From the NCBI GenBank assembly GCA_038400315.1, contig CP151667.1, positions 4,599,174 to 4,663,173 of the forward strand: a stretch of DNA of 64,000 bases. Direction: 5' to 3'. Position numbers and translations under genes: made by a program. The DNA comes from Isosphaeraceae bacterium EP7. Its GTDB lineage: Bacteria; Planctomycetota; Planctomycetia; Isosphaerales; Isosphaeraceae. Below, in pieces: positions 18,048 to 28,187 of the stretch; position 1 is the first letter of the stretch, and each line of letters begins with the position of its first letter. Under the pieces are notes generated by a model, which saw only the letters and a program-made list of their open reading frames with translations, had not been told where the DNA came from and ran no database searches.

Positions 18048-19514
18048 TCAGGCCAAGAGGTCGTCGACCACCTTCGCCGGCTGACCGTCCACGAGCGAGC
18101 CGTCCCCGCCGGGGCGAGCGAAGGCGAGCGTCTGATGGTCGAGGCCGAACAGGCGGAGGAGGGTCGCGTGGTAGTTGCTGTGAGTCACCACGTCCTCCAC
18201 GGCCTTGAGGCCGAGTTCATCGGTGGCACCGTGGGTGTGACCTCCCTTGAAGCCGCCGCCGGCCAGCCACATGCTGAAGCCATGCGTGTTGTGGTCTCGA
18301 CCGACGTTCTTCTCGTTCTGCACGACCGGCAGCCGGCCCATCTCGCCGCCCCAGGCGACCACGGTGGTGTCAAGCAGACCGATCCGCTTGAGGTCGGCGA
18401 CCAGGGCGGCCGAGGGGCCATCGACCTTGCGGCACATCTGGGGCAGGCCCTTGGCGATCCCGCCGTGGTGGTCCCAGTCCTGGTTGCCGGTACAGACCTG
18501 GACGTAGCGCACCCCGCGTTCGACGAGACGCCTTGCGATCAAGCAGCGGGTCCCATATTCGCGGGTGTCGTCGTGTTCAAGGCCGTACAACCGCTTGGTC
18601 TCGGCGCTCTCGCCCGACACGTCGAGCGCCTCGCGGGCTGCGTACTGCATCCGGGCCGCCAGTTCGTAGCTGGAGATCCGGGCGGCCAGATCATGGTTGC
18701 CGGCGTGCTCTGACAGGTGGTCGCGGTTGATCCGATCGAGGAGCCGGAGTGACCGGGCCTGGACCGTGCCGTCGAGGCCTGGCGGCGGATCGAGGTTGAG
18801 GATCCTCGGCTCGCGAGGGCGGATCACAGTGCCTTGATAGATCCCAGGCAGCCAGCCGCTCGACCAGTTGTCGACCCCAAGAACGGGAACGCCGCCCGGG
18901 TCGCTCAGCACGCAATAAGCCGGCAGGTTGTCGCTCTCCGACCCGAGCGCGTAGGTGAGCCAGGAGCCGACGACCGGCCTGCCCGCTGTGATCCGCCCGG
19001 TATTGAGCGCGTTGATCGACTGGCCGTGATTGTTGACGCCGGTCTGCATCGAGCGGACCAGGCAAATATCATCGGCGACCGAGCCAAGGCCGGGGAGGAG
19101 TTCGCTCAGGGCCATCCCGCAATCGCCCCGCGGGATGAACTTCCAGGGGGAGGCGAGCAACCGGGCGCTGGCCTCTCCCGCGTTGTCGCGACTGATCTCG
19201 CCGGTGAAGGTCTTGCCGTCGCTCTTCTGGAGTTCGGGCTTGGGGTCGAACAGGTCGAGGTGGCTGGGCCCGCCCTGCATGAACAGGGAGATCATCGCCC
19301 TGGCTCGCGCCTGGCGCGGCGGGGTCTTGGGCCGGAGGTCAAAGGTCGGCTTTTCCAGGTCCGGCTTTCGGGGGCCGGCGGCCTTGTCGGCGGCCAGGGC
19401 CAGCCCGTCGCGGTGGAGGAGCCAGGTCAGGGCGAGGCCGCCCAGGCTCATTCCCTGCTGGGCCAGGAGATGTCGACGGGTGACGTGCGAGCACGGCTCG
19501 AGCGGATGGGCCAC
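18048..19514 (-). CDS. DUF1501 domain protein with Tat signal
   Basis: A 488-residue protein of the DUF1501 family (sulfatase/alkaline-phosphatase-like fold), expected outside the cytoplasmic membrane. The N-terminus has a twin-arginine signal, TRRHLLAQQG with Arg13-Arg14, followed by a hydrophobic stretch GMSLGGLALTWLL. Family blocks include 'MISLFMQGGPSHLDLFDPKPEL', 'GVNNHGQSINALNTGR', 'GNQDWDHHGGIAKGLP' and 'GGEMGRLPVVQ'. The C-terminal 'GRDHNTHGFSMWLAGGGFKGG' contains likely metal-binding His and Asp residues. It lies 33 bp downstream of the DUF1549/DUF1553 gene, the standard planctomycete arrangement, and the two probably act together. The function of the pair is unknown. Confidence 0.92.
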   Translation of the reverse strand: MAHPLEPCSHVTRRHLLAQQGMSLGGLALTWLLHRDGLALAADKAAGPRKPDLEKPTFDLRPKTPPRQARARAMISLFMQGGPSHLDLFDPKPELQKSDGKTFTGEISRDNAGEASARLLASPWKFIPRGDCGMALSELLPGLGSVADDICLVRSMQTGVNNHGQSINALNTGRITAGRPVVGSWLTYALGSESDNLPAYCVLSDPGGVPVLGVDNWSSGWLPGIYQGTVIRPREPRILNLDPPPGLDGTVQARSLRLLDRINRDHLSEHAGNHDLAARISSYELAARMQYAAREALDVSGESAETKRLYGLEHDDTREYGTRCLIARRLVERGVRYVQVCTGNQDWDHHGGIAKGLPQMCRKVDGPSAALVADLKRIGLLDTTVVAWGGEMGRLPVVQNEKNVGRDHNTHGFSMWLAGGGFKGGHTHGATDELGLKAVEDVVTHSNYHATLLRLFGLDHQTLAFARPGGDGSLVDGQPAKVVDDLLA

Positions 19515-19547
19515 GATTCGGACTCCGCGGTCTCGGACTCGACTCGG

Positions 19548-22202
19548 TCAATCGACATAAAGGAACGCGTTCGATCCGAACAGAGCCTGCCCCAGCGTCG
19601 CCAGCGCGGCTCGCCCGTGATCGGGAGCAGGGGGAGCTGGACCGTCTTTCGGGGCGGGAGGCGGCGTCGAACGGGCGGAGAGATCGGCCTCCTGCTCGGC
19701 CAGGAAGCCGACGGCATCGGCCTTCTGCTCGGCCGTGGGCCCGTGCCCCAGCGCGATCCACCAGGCCCGATCCACCCGCGCCGCCGGGTCGGCCCCGGCG
19801 AGTCGGATCACCCGGTCGGCGAAGGCCAGGGATTGCTCGATCACGAATTCGTTGTTCATCAGAGCGAGAGACTGCGTCGCCACCGTCGAGCTGGCCCGCC
19901 GCTCGCAATTGGGCGTGAGCGTCGGCATGTCGAAGGCTTCGGAGAAGCTCAAGGGCAGGCTCCGCCGGACCTGGATGTAGAGGCTCCGGCGGAACTCGGA
20001 CCCCCCGAGCGAGCCCGGCTTGCCGCGCTGGCGGCCCGCGGTATCTCGGGTGTCCATCCCCACGAGCACCTGGCCCGCCTCGTCGAGTGCGACCGGCAAT
20101 GGCGGGCCGAACATCGTCTCATCGAGCTTGCCAGAGGCCGCGAGGATCGCGTCCCGGACCTCCTCGGCCTCCAATCTCTGGACCGCCATCCTCCCGAGCA
20201 GGCGATTGTCGGGGTCGCTCGCGATGGATGTCGCCGCCCGGCTCGACGCCTGACGATAGGCCGTCGACGTCATGATCTGTCGGTGGAGACGCTTGAGACT
20301 CCAGCCTCCGTCCATGAAGTCTGCGGCCAGCCAGTCGAGCAACTCGGGATGGGACGGACGATCGCCGAGGGTGCCGAAGTCGGCCGGCGTGGCGACGATC
20401 CCCCGGCCGAAGTGGTGCATCCAGACGCGATTGACCAGCACTCGGGCCACCAGCGGATGCTTCCCATCGGTGAGCCGACGGGCATACGCCAGCCTCCGGC
20501 CCGTGGTCGGCAGCGATGGGTCATCGTTGGGGATCTCCGCCGGGCCAGTCGAGGCGGCTAGCACGGTCAACTCCGCCGGCGCAACCTCGTGCGAGGGCTG
20601 TTTCGGATCGCCCCGCACTTGCAGCCTCGTGGGTGGGGCCGAGTTTGGGACTTCGGTCGTCGCGTGAACGTAGGCCTCAGCCGGTCGACCGAGGCGTGCT
20701 TCGGCGGCCTTCTTGTCGAACTCGGCGGTGATCTCACCGAAGGTCTTGCCGTCGTACAGGCTCACGTTTCCCGCGTTGACCAGCAATCTTGGATGGGCCT
20801 TCAGGAGTTCCTTCTGCTCGTCGGTCCGCTGCGTCTCCGGGGCATTGAGGGCCTCGCGACTCTTGGGTCTGAGGTCTTCCGGCAATTCGTCCATCTCGCG
20901 TTTGAGAACCTGGCCAACCAGTTCCTCGACCTTCTTTGTCCGTTCAGCCTCCACCATCTTGGCCCTGGCATCAACCTCGGCAGCCTTGGCACGATCGTCG
21001 GCCGACCAGAGCGAGACCAGCCGTTGGGTCGGCGTCCGCCATTGGCTGACGTTGTACGCCGGGTCGAAGATTGCCCGGAACCGGTAATAATCATCGTGAG
21101 TGATCGGGTCATATCGATGGGAATGGCACTGGGCGCAGCCGACGGTCAGGCCGAGCAGGGAGGACGAGACGACTTTGATCGCGTCGGCCACCACTTCATT
21201 TCGGGCGATGTCGGCGTCGACGCCCGGCTCGGAGGTGGTGTCGGGCACCATTCGGAGGAACCCGGTGGCGATCAGGCGACTGCGATCCTCGGCCGTCAGG
21301 TCCTGGTACGGCGGGATCAGCATCTCGTCGCCGGCCAGTTGCTCTCGGATCAAGACATCCCAGGGGCGGTCGCCGTTCAGGGCGCGAATGAGATAGTCGC
21401 GATAGTGGTAGGCGTAGGGCCGGACGGTGTCCTGGCTCGGCTCGCCGTCGCTGTCGGAGTAGCCCACAACGTCCAGCCAGTGCCGTGCCCAGCGCTCTCC
21501 ATATTGGGGGCTCATCAGCAACCGGTCGACCATCCGGTCGTAGGCATCGGGCGTTGTGTCGGCAAGGAAGGCTTCCACGTCCTCGGGCTTGGGGGGCAAA
21601 CCCGTCAGGTCGAAGCTAGCCCGGCGCATCAAGGTGGCCTTATCGGCCTCGGGGGCGAACGCGAGCCCGTCTTTCTCCAGGCGGTTGAGGAGGAAGGCGT
21701 CGATCGGGTTGCGGACGGCCTTGGATTGGGTGACTTGCGGCACCTCGGCGCGTGTGATCGGGCGGAACGACCAGAACTCGCGTTCCTCGTCGGTCAGGAC
21801 TGGACCGGGGGGCGGTAGGGTTTCGGGCTCGGGTCGCGCGGTGGGAATCCCGGCGACGATCCATTCTGCGAGCGCGGCCTTCTCTCGGGCCGACAACTTC
21901 TTGTCGCCCGGGGGCATCTCGTCGGCGTTGACTCGTTCCCAGATCTGGCTTTCATCAAGTCGGCCGGATTCCACCGCGGGACCAGATTCCCCACCGACGA
22001 CCATCGCGCGGACCCATCGCAGGTCGAGTCCACCTTTCGGCTTCGCCTCCTCGCCGTGGCAATGGAAGCAGTGAGCCTTCAGGATCGGCCGGACCGTCGC
22101 CTCGAACGTCGGGGCCACAGCCGATGTCTCGCCGGCAAGGGTACTAGCGGGGTTGAGCAGGGCCATCAGGACGGCCAAGTGCATAAGGCGGGGCGGCACC
22201 AT
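19548..22202 (-). CDS. Secreted DUF1549/DUF1553 protein with planctomycete cytochrome c-like domain
   Basis: An 884-residue exported protein. The start at 22202 is set by GGGAG 6 nt upstream on this strand; the ATG at 22223 has no such site. A leader ([24 protein letters not shown]) precedes the heme c-like motif CFHCH (Cys45, Cys48, His49) in '[20 protein letters not shown]'. DUF1549 follows (about 135-345, with '[16 protein letters not shown]' and '[18 protein letters not shown]'). DUF1553 comes after a variable spacer (about 560-815, including '[16 protein letters not shown]' and '[11 protein letters not shown]'). It is first in an operon with the DUF1501 gene. The family is widespread in planctomycetes and its biochemical role is not established. 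Confidence 0.92.
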   Translation of the reverse strand: MVPPRLMHLAVLMALLNPASTLAGETSAVAPTFEATVRPILKAHCFHCHGEEAKPKGGLDLRWVRAMVVGGESGPAVESGRLDESQIWERVNADEMPPGDKKLSAREKAALAEWIVAGIPTARPEPETLPPPGPVLTDEEREFWSFRPITRAEVPQVTQSKAVRNPIDAFLLNRLEKDGLAFAPEADKATLMRRASFDLTGLPPKPEDVEAFLADTTPDAYDRMVDRLLMSPQYGERWARHWLDVVGYSDSDGEPSQDTVRPYAYHYRDYLIRALNGDRPWDVLIREQLAGDEMLIPPYQDLTAEDRSRLIATGFLRMVPDTTSEPGVDADIARNEVVADAIKVVSSSLLGLTVGCAQCHSHRYDPITHDDYYRFRAIFDPAYNVSQWRTPTQRLVSLWSADDRAKAAEVDARAKMVEAERTKKVEELVGQVLKREMDELPEDLRPKSREALNAPETQRTDEQKELLKAHPRLLVNAGNVSLYDGKTFGEITAEFDKKAAEARLGRPAEAYVHATTEVPNSAPPTRLQVRGDPKQPSHEVAPAELTVLAASTGPAEIPNDDPSLPTTGRRLAYARRLTDGKHPLVARVLVNRVWMHHFGRGIVATPADFGTLGDRPSHPELLDWLAADFMDGGWSLKRLHRQIMTSTAYRQASSRAATSIASDPDNRLLGRMAVQRLEAEEVRDAILAASGKLDETMFGPPLPVALDEAGQVLVGMDTRDTAGRQRGKPGSLGGSEFRRSLYIQVRRSLPLSFSEAFDMPTLTPNCERRASSTVATQSLALMNNEFVIEQSLAFADRVIRLAGADPAARVDRAWWIALGHGPTAEQKADAVGFLAEQEADLSARSTPPPAPKDGPAPPAPDHGRAALATLGQALFGSNAFLYVD

Positions 22203-22649
22203 GGTGGGCTCCCGGGCGGGCAAGGGGTGGGGCGAGGCAGAGAATCGGGTGGCCTCTCGTTAAACATATCGCCAACACGAGTGTCAGACAACAGTTCGGA
22301 TCCCGCCCACCAACCCCGGAGACGATCAGGGACTCCCTTCCGTTCACGATCGATGCAAGGCTCGTTGGTTCGTCACGCCGACGAATTCGCGGAGGGGCCT
22401 GCCTTGTTTCGAGGTCTTCGAATCGCACTCGAGCAAGTTAAACCAGAGACGATGACCGGAAACTGGTGACTCGTGACCTTGAGATCTCGTCGATGCGGCC
22501 GCCCACCGTTCCCGGTACGAACGCCCGGCCACGTGGGGTTCATCAGTCTGGAGCCGGGCGTCGGGGGATCGTGGGCGTACCAGTACCGGGGCCGGACAGG
22601 GATCGTCGGACCATGATTACGACGGAGCCGAGGTTGCGTCGCGAGGCGA
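22203..22649. other. Intergenic region, promoter side of the DUF1549 operon
   Basis: About 445 bp between the DUF1549 gene start and the stop of the next minus-strand gene. I find no open frame with protein-like composition and no clear promoter or terminator. Confidence 0.4.
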
Positions 22650-24062
22650 TCACCGCTTCAAGGCTTCGCCGACGAATCCGAACAACGCGATCGTGCCAGG
22701 ATCGTCGGGCACGCCGAGATCCGCGTTGAGCTTATTGTGGGTCGATTCCCGGGCACCGAAGACACTGACCGAGACGCCCGAGTTCTTGAGCACGCTCGCA
22801 AGGGCCTGCGCCTGCACGCTCGTGTCGGGATTCTCGGCGACATGCATGATCAAGAAGGGAGGGATGCCTTTCTCCTTGGCAACATGCGAAACGGCGGAGA
22901 AGTCGCGATGCTTCGCCGGATCGTTGCCGAACTTCTCGCGGTGGCCAAACGTCGCTTGCGGCTGGCCATGGACCCGACGACGGGTCTCGGCTGTCTCGAT
23001 GATGGCCGGCACGTCGTAGGTGTCGCCATCGACGGGGACGCACCCTTTGATCATCTCAAGCGACAGCCCCTCGGCCTTCAAATATCGATCATCGGTGCAG
23101 ACCAGCGCGGCGAGTTGCGCACCGGCGGAATGACCCATGACGAAAACGCGCTGCGGGTCGCCTCCGTAGTCGGAGATATGGTCGTGCACCCAGCGGATCG
23201 ACGTGGCGATGTCGCGCACGATGGTCCCCATGTCGACATGCGGCAGGAGTCGGTACCCGGTGGAGACGAAGACGAACCCCTTGTCCATGAACGCCTGCGG
23301 CTTGACCTGGACGTCCGACTTATCGCCGGCCTGCCAGCCGCCGCCGTGAATCCAGAAGACAACCGGCAGGTTCTTCGCATGTGCCGGTGAGTAAACGTCA
23401 AGCATCTGGCGTTCGTGCGCCGGGGTTGCATATGGGATGTCGCGTTTGACTTCCTGTGCACGCGACTCCCGCTTGATCCGGAGATTTCGGTACTCGACCA
23501 CGTTGGTCTCGGATTGCAGCGAGAGCGGTCCGTTGGCGGGGACTTCGAGGGCCTCTTCCAGCACCTCGCCGTTGCAGGTGCAGCGAGCCCTGGTGCCGGT
23601 GACGACCACCTCGATCGCGTTCCAGTCGTCGGCCTTGTAAGACTTCAGCGTCTTGTACGGGCCGACTCGGGGATAGTCGCGGATCTGGAACTGATGCGCG
23701 AAGGCCTTGTCCCGCAGGTGAAGGCCGCTGTTGGCGTCCCTGGAGGCGCGGAATTCCAGGCGGAGGGTGAAGTCGCCGTCATACGAATCCACCGTGTCGA
23801 TCTCGGCCATCTTGGGAGGCGAGTCCTTCGATCCGGTGATGACGAGGATGCCGTCCTTGACCGCGAAGCGGCCGTCCTCAGTCGCTGTTCTTCCGGACAA
23901 CGGCGTCGTGCCCGCGCGCCAGCCGGTCAGGTCCTTCCCGTTGAAGATGGAGAGGAAGGCGGGCTCGTCAGCACGAGCCGCAGTGAGAAGGAATGTCCAA
24001 ACGAGGAGAGTGAAGACGCTCGACTGAGCCGCGTATCGTCGAAGAATCCGCGTCATCATCAT
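22650..24062 (-). CDS. Secreted fusion of a DUF1080 domain and an alpha/beta hydrolase (esterase)
   Basis: A 470-residue exported two-domain protein. After a signal peptide (about 1-32) comes a DUF1080 domain (36-198, '[16 protein letters not shown]' through '[11 protein letters not shown]'). An alpha/beta hydrolase of the BD-FAE/acetyl-esterase type follows (205-470). The hydrolase has the oxyanion motif HGGGW (239-243), the nucleophile elbow GHSAG with Ser312, a likely Asp413 in 'AENPDTSV', and His442 in 'ESTHNKL'. All catalytic positions look intact. The fusion suggests the DUF1080 part brings the esterase to a carbohydrate substrate. It stands alone, with nearly 600 bp upstream before the tRNA gene. 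Confidence 0.87.
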   Translation of the reverse strand: MMMTRILRRYAAQSSVFTLLVWTFLLTAARADEPAFLSIFNGKDLTGWRAGTTPLSGRTATEDGRFAVKDGILVITGSKDSPPKMAEIDTVDSYDGDFTLRLEFRASRDANSGLHLRDKAFAHQFQIRDYPRVGPYKTLKSYKADDWNAIEVVVTGTRARCTCNGEVLEEALEVPANGPLSLQSETNVVEYRNLRIKRESRAQEVKRDIPYATPAHERQMLDVYSPAHAKNLPVVFWIHGGGWQAGDKSDVQVKPQAFMDKGFVFVSTGYRLLPHVDMGTIVRDIATSIRWVHDHISDYGGDPQRVFVMGHSAGAQLAALVCTDDRYLKAEGLSLEMIKGCVPVDGDTYDVPAIIETAETRRRVHGQPQATFGHREKFGNDPAKHRDFSAVSHVAKEKGIPPFLIMHVAENPDTSVQAQALASVLKNSGVSVSVFGARESTHNKLNADLGVPDDPGTIALFGFVGEALKR

Positions 24063-24648
24063 GCCCTCGGGATGGATCAGGCCTCGAACGAAGTCTCGTC
24101 ACAGGATAGGCGAGCCGTCACGAGCGAGCAATCCAGGGCGTGGAGGGCGGATCCGATCGAGTGAACGAGAGCTTCGGCGTGATCTTCTGGCCATGGAGCC
24201 GCCAACTCGGAAGCTCACGATGGCTCGCACCGGTTTGCAGTGACCGGCGTAAAAGTCCCGGCATGGAGGCACCGATTCGACTCGGTCGCCCGCCGGATCA
24301 GGGCACGGCTCGCTCGCAGCGAGCACATGACTCGGGCGTCATCTCAGTCAGCGACGCTGATCGGAGAAAATGGGCCAGTCGCCCCGAGGAAACGCGGTTT
24401 GCCACCAAGCTTCGGCTGACCAGAGCTTGACTGTTGGAGCAGGGGCGGCGTTACCTGCTGGGCGACAAAGTACTCGGATCGTCAGCGCGGTACCCAATCA
24501 GTCGAGAGGGGAACGAACTGCGGCCCTCGAGCCGAGGGGATCGGCTACCCTCAAGTGGTCGCACGATGCAGATGCCAACTCGACTTTGCACACAGATCGG
24601 CACCGATATTGGCGATCTCGGATCGCCGTTAGCCCTTGCCCTACCTAA
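24063..24648. other. Intergenic region between the DUF1080-esterase gene and tRNA-Ala
   Basis: About 585 bp. Open frames on the plus strand here (24140-24430, 24434-24802) are Arg/Ser-rich, and the second runs through the tRNA, so they are not genes. A 7-bp hairpin close to the tRNA 3' end is listed separately. Otherwise I see nothing. Confidence 0.45.
24611..24627 (-). terminator. Hairpin downstream of tRNA-Ala, possible terminator
   Basis: An inverted repeat of 7 bp with a 3-nt loop (GGCGATC, TCG, GATCGCC on the plus strand) lies 21 nt beyond the tRNA 3' end on the minus strand. No proper T-run follows, so termination is inferred from position and structure only. Confidence 0.35.
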
Positions 24649-24721
24649 TGGAGACGAGGGGGATCGAACCCCTAACCTCCTGGTTGCAAACCAGGCGCTC
24701 TCCCAATTGAGCTACGTCCCC
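24649..24721 (-). tRNA. tRNA-Ala (anticodon TGC)
   Basis: A complete cloverleaf can be folded on the minus strand. The acceptor stem GGGGACG pairs with CGTCTCC (one G-T pair). The D-arm starts TAGCTCAATTGGGAGAGC. The anticodon stem CCTGG/CCAGG encloses the loop TTTGCAA, so the anticodon is TGC (Ala). The T-arm carries GGTTCGATCC. The discriminator is A and the CCA end is not encoded. Length is 73 nt. Confidence 0.96.
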
Positions 24722-24808
24722 GAATCGTTCGATTTCGATCAGGAGTATCATACCCGGCAATTCGCCGGTCGCAAGAATCTCGTGAACTCGACGCGAAGGT
24801 GACGAACA

Positions 24809-24848
24809 ATGCGACGGAAACGCCCCGTTGGATGGCGTCTCGTCGCAT
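24809..24848 (-). terminator. Stem-loop between rpsU and tRNA-Ala
   Basis: An 8-bp outer stem (ATGCGACG at 24809-24816 with CGTCGCAT at 24841-24848) and a 5-bp inner stem (ACGCC at 24820-24824 with GGCGT at 24834-24838) enclose a 9-nt loop, with a 3/2-nt internal bulge. It lies about 67 nt past the rpsU stop on the minus strand. No strong T-run follows, so the terminator role is tentative. Confidence 0.4.
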
Positions 24849-24915
24849 GCTCATTTCATCGAGTCCGCAAGGAAACCGCTCAGGTCGGCTGTGCGTTTCG
24901 TTCGATGACCAACGA

Positions 24916-25104
24916 TCAGACGCGGATCGCCTGACGGGCCTTTCGCAGACGCTTCAGCTCCTCGCGGCGACGACGCTCGCTGGGCTTTTCATAATACGCC
25001 TTGCGGCGCATCTCTTTGCGCAGGCCGCTCCGCTCGCAGAGCTTGCGGAAGCGGCGGACCGCTTCCTGGATCGACTCGCCCGCCCGAACCCTGAGCTTCA
25101 CCAC
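24916..25104 (-). CDS. rpsU: 30S ribosomal protein bS21
   Basis: Small-subunit ribosomal protein S21, 62 residues, involved in translation initiation. The sequence begins [19 protein letters not shown] and shows the family pattern '[19 protein letters not shown]' followed by '[19 protein letters not shown]'. The open frame extends upstream, but the protein must start at one of two tandem GTG codons (25104 or 25101). GGGAGG lies 8 nt before the first, so I take 25104. The family's usual length is 60-75 residues. It is monocistronic here, with the tRNA-Ala gene downstream on the same strand. Confidence 0.95.
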   Translation of the reverse strand: MVKLRVRAGESIQEAVRRFRKLCERSGLRKEMRRKAYYEKPSERRRREELKRLRKARQAIRV

Positions 25105-25325
25105 GGCCCGAACCTCCCGCCAACAATGCAATCTCAACCAGACAGAAAGGTCACGCGAACCCGACGCCGAGGGCGGAGGCTCGCACAGCCCATCGATCAT
25201 TCCCTTGGGTCGCCTCCGAGGCGATGGGAAAGAGTCCCAGCTTAACCGACCCGGCCCGCTTTGCCAAGGGCCGGCAGTCCTGCGAGATCGGTGGACCGGG
25301 CGGCCACCGATCTCGAGGGCTCAAT

Positions 25326-26579
25326 TCATGACAGGCAGCGATCGACTCGCGGCAGCAACTTCGCGAAGTTCAGGCCGTTCGGGCAGGCCGCGCGGGCGGC
25401 CTCCAGGTCGGCTCCCGACCAGTCTCGGTCGGCGTTGGGTAACTCGGAGTAGAGCCGCTTGGCCTCTCCGCGGAAGCCGTGGTGGTCGTGGTAGGTCAGG
25501 AGCCGGGTCAAGTCGCCCAGCGAGGCCTCGGTCCCGGCCGCGCGGCCGCAACGCCCGTCGCAGTCGGCGCACAGGGTCGGGCCCACGGCCAGGAAACCGT
25601 CTCGTAGCTGATGAATTTCGGCCTTTGTCAGAGGCTTGGTGAACGACCGCGCGGCCTGGACGTTCTCGCGGATCTGCTCGATCGAGCGCATTGACACGCA
25701 CGAGGTCGCAATCCGCTCGTCCGACCAGATCGCGTGCAGCAGCCCCTGGTAAGGGGTCAGGCCCTTTTCCTTGAGCATCGGCGTGCGACGGACGACCTCG
25801 GCGAGCGGGTCGATCTTGTCGTCGAGGCCCGCACCCTGTCCGGCGACCTGCTTCATCGAGATCAGGCCGATGCCCGCCTTGTGGCAGGCGTCGAGCGACC
25901 GATTCAGGTCATCGTCCTTGTCCAGCCAGGGGGTGTACTGGACCATGATCGCGTCGATGAACCCACCCTCGGCGGCCGACTTCAAATACTGCGCACGCTT
26001 CGCGTCGTGGCATGAGAAGCCGACGAACTTTGCCTTGCCCGACTTCTTGATCGCCTCGACCGTCTCGCGGAATTCCTTGCTCTTGGGGAGGTCGACGGGG
26101 TTCGATCCGCCGATCCCATGCAAGAAATAGAGGTCGACGTAGTCGGTTTGCAGCGTCTCGAGCCGCTTATCAAGCGTCTTGATCAGGTCGGACACCTTCT
26201 GCGGGTGGTCCTTCGTGACCAGGAAGATGTCCTTGCGGACTTCGGGCATCGCCTTGAACCACGACGCGATGCCGGGTTCCGAGCCATAAGAGGCGGCGGT
26301 GTCGAAATATCTGACGCCGTTGGCGTAGGCGAATCTGAGCAGTCGGTTGAGGCCGGGGTTTCGCCAGGTTCCCAGGTTCAAGAGCGTGACGTCGACGCCC
26401 GTCTTACCCAGAGTCCGCCTGGGCAGGGGGGGAAGCGGATCAACCTTCGGTATGCCCGGGGCCTGGGGGGCGGCCGACGCCAGTCCAGCGGTGGCTGACA
26501 GGGCCGCGGTTGCCAGGGTGCCCGACTTCAAGAACTCACGGCGATCGACTTGGAGCGGCGAATAATCCGACTGGGGCAT
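25326..26579 (-). CDS. Aldo/keto reductase with Tat signal and C-terminal Cys-rich segment
   Basis: A 417-residue aldo/keto reductase predicted to be exported folded by the Tat system (VDRREFLKSG, Arg13-Arg14, then an Ala-rich hydrophobic stretch ending LASAAP). The TIM-barrel domain (about 55-335) has the family tetrad Asp93 and Tyr98 in 'YFDTAASYGS', Lys123 in 'LVTKDHP' and His154 in 'YFLHGIGG'. The C-terminal part contains the cysteines of 'LCADCDGRCG' and one more in 'ACPNGLNF'. This resembles the ferredoxin-like tail of planctomycete aldo/keto reductases and could hold an iron-sulfur cluster. Substrate unknown. Tat export fits assembly of a cofactor-bearing protein in the cytoplasm. Confidence 0.88.
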   Translation of the reverse strand: MPQSDYSPLQVDRREFLKSGTLATAALSATAGLASAAPQAPGIPKVDPLPPLPRRTLGKTGVDVTLLNLGTWRNPGLNRLLRFAYANGVRYFDTAASYGSEPGIASWFKAMPEVRKDIFLVTKDHPQKVSDLIKTLDKRLETLQTDYVDLYFLHGIGGSNPVDLPKSKEFRETVEAIKKSGKAKFVGFSCHDAKRAQYLKSAAEGGFIDAIMVQYTPWLDKDDDLNRSLDACHKAGIGLISMKQVAGQGAGLDDKIDPLAEVVRRTPMLKEKGLTPYQGLLHAIWSDERIATSCVSMRSIEQIRENVQAARSFTKPLTKAEIHQLRDGFLAVGPTLCADCDGRCGRAAGTEASLGDLTRLLTYHDHHGFRGEAKRLYSELPNADRDWSGADLEAARAACPNGLNFAKLLPRVDRCLS

Positions 26580-26864
26580 GGGGCGACTCCCGGGGCTGCC
26601 GCGTCTCGGCCGTCGCGAAATCGGCCGGGCCGGCGGACCTTGGCCATTGATGCATTCTGGGCCCGATGTCCCAGGCTAGCACGCCCCTGACACACTCAGG
26701 CAACAAATTCCGCGGGCCGATCGGGACCAATGCCCTCGGCCCTCGTCCGCCAAATCTCGCCGACGCACCTTGTTCCCGGCGGCGTCATCCGCTATCGTTC
26801 CGCCTCGGCCGGTTGGCGACGAGGTCAACGGTTGAGCGGATCTGAATCTCCGCGGACAGGTCGA

Positions 26865-27062
26865 TCAGATCTGAATGCTCACCGGCTGCTTCACGAGAAC
26901 GCCATCGTGATGGTTCGGGGCGATCTCCTGACGGAAGACCGGGACGTGATGCGGGGCTTCGATGCCCAGGCGGACCTGATTGCGGTCGATCTTGACCACC
27001 GTGATCACGATGTCGTCGCCGATGACAATCCGTTCGTTCAGCTTTCGGCTCAGGACCAGCAT
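26865..27062 (-). CDS. csrA: Carbon storage regulator CsrA
   Basis: A 65-residue RNA-binding post-transcriptional regulator that binds GGA motifs near ribosome sites as a dimer. The sequence is canonical: [17 protein letters not shown] at the start, then '[18 protein letters not shown]' and 'VPVFRQEI'. The first-strand Arg (R6) and C-terminal RNA-contact region are kept. The frame is open 25 codons upstream, but the conserved Met at 27062 has GGGAGG 6 nt before it. This ribosome site (AGGGAGGATGCC) itself contains GGA, so autoregulation is possible. It lies alone, divergent from ispF across 433 bp. Confidence 0.96.
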   Translation of the reverse strand: MLVLSRKLNERIVIGDDIVITVVKIDRNQVRLGIEAPHHVPVFRQEIAPNHHDGVLVKQPVSIQI

Positions 27063-27495
27063 GGCATCCTCCCTGGTTCGCCCATCGGGCGATCGACGGC
27101 GGGTTAACTCATGAGTGCGGCTGGAACAGTCGGGCATCCCGTGCCCCGTCGTCCACCGCGTTAACCCGCGATAGATTTAAGTATTGCACGGGCCATGCCG
27201 ACATCGAACAACTTTTTTTCGAATCATTAAAGTCGGTCGCCTCTCCCAACTTGCGCCTCAGAAATTCTCCAGGGGTGTTCGCTCGTTCATTGTCATTTCG
27301 TGAAATTGACCTTGATCCTTGGTCATTTTGGCAGCCCATTGCCCCGTTCTCGCCCAGGGTTGCCGCGGAGGCCCTCCAGGCCCGAGATGCGGGAAGGATG
27401 GCCTTCGGAATGCCGAATGGATACCATCCTTTGCGTTGCACTCGACTGCGCACGGGCGGGCTTGGTTCCTCCCAACCGATCATGAAGGGGACGAA
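27063..27495. promoter_or_regulatory. Divergent csrA/ispF intergenic region, AT-richer than its surroundings
   Basis: This 433-bp spacer contains an AT-rich stretch (about 27165-27330) with T7 at 27213-27219, unusual for this GC-rich DNA. A weak sigma70-like pair for csrA can be read on the minus strand (TTGTTC, 17 nt, TGCAAT). The minus strand also has AAGGAT (27315-27320) flanked by ACC and GGT, a possible CsrA-type hairpin motif. The ispF frame is open through here but does not look like protein before 27496. Confidence 0.4.
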
Positions 27496-28011
27496 GTGCG
27501 GATTGGCATCGGCCACGACACGCATCGACTCGAGGCCAACCGGCCTCTGATCCTGGGCGGCATACGGATCGAGCATGAGCTGGGGCTGGCGGGTCACTCC
27601 GACGCCGATGTCGTGCTGCATGCCGTGGCCGATGCCCTGCTCGGGGCGTCGGCGCTCGGCGACATCGGCGAGCATTATCCGGACACCGACGCCCGCTGGT
27701 CCGGCCTGGATAGCGGCGTCCTGCTCGCCGAGGTCGTCGCCCGAGTCGCACGCGCCGGGTGGCGTCCCTCGAATCTCGACCTGACCGTGCACGCCCAGCG
27801 GCCGAAGCTCCTGACTCACAAGCCCGCCATCCGCGCCAACATCGCTCGGCTGCTCGGCCTCGACCCGTCGGCCGTGAGCGTGAAGGCCAAGACCGGAGAG
27901 CTGGTCGGCCCGATCGGCCGCGGCGAGGCCATCTCGTGCGAGGCCGTCGTCCTGCTGATCCCCTCGGCGATCGACGCCCAGGCGACCCCCGCGCCAACCG
28001 CTTCATGTTGA
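27496..28011 (+). CDS. ispF: 2-C-methyl-D-erythritol 2,4-cyclodiphosphate synthase
   Basis: Fifth step of the non-mevalonate (MEP) isoprenoid pathway, converting CDP-methylerythritol phosphate to the 2,4-cyclodiphosphate. The 171-residue protein begins at a GTG (27496), with AAGGGG 5 nt upstream, and reads MRIGIGHDTHRLE. The metal-binding D-x-H of 'GHDTHR' and the His of 'GHSDADVVLHAV' are present. So are 'LGDIGEHYPDTD' and the C-terminal signature 'VSVKAKTGELVGPIGRGEA'. Length matches the family (155-170). It is followed 176 bp later by cysS, a common bacterial neighbourhood (ispD/ispF/cysS). Confidence 0.96.
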   Translation: MRIGIGHDTHRLEANRPLILGGIRIEHELGLAGHSDADVVLHAVADALLGASALGDIGEHYPDTDARWSGLDSGVLLAEVVARVARAGWRPSNLDLTVHAQRPKLLTHKPAIRANIARLLGLDPSAVSVKAKTGELVGPIGRGEAISCEAVVLLIPSAIDAQATPAPTASC

Positions 28012-28187
28012 AGCCGCACGCGCCGCGATGGATACTCAGATGCTCCGGCGAGGGCGTGACCCGCCACCCGCGCACCCCCCCGCGGTCGCCTTCTTGCCTG
28101 TTTGACCTCTCTCGTTCGCGTGATTCGCCCGCCCCCGCCGGATCGGACGACCTTTAACGCACCTGACACGAACCGAAGCGACCGCCC

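Noticed and set aside
18834-20561. 575-codon plus-strand open frame
   Set aside because: Antisense to the DUF1501 and DUF1549/DUF1553 genes; no protein-like features.
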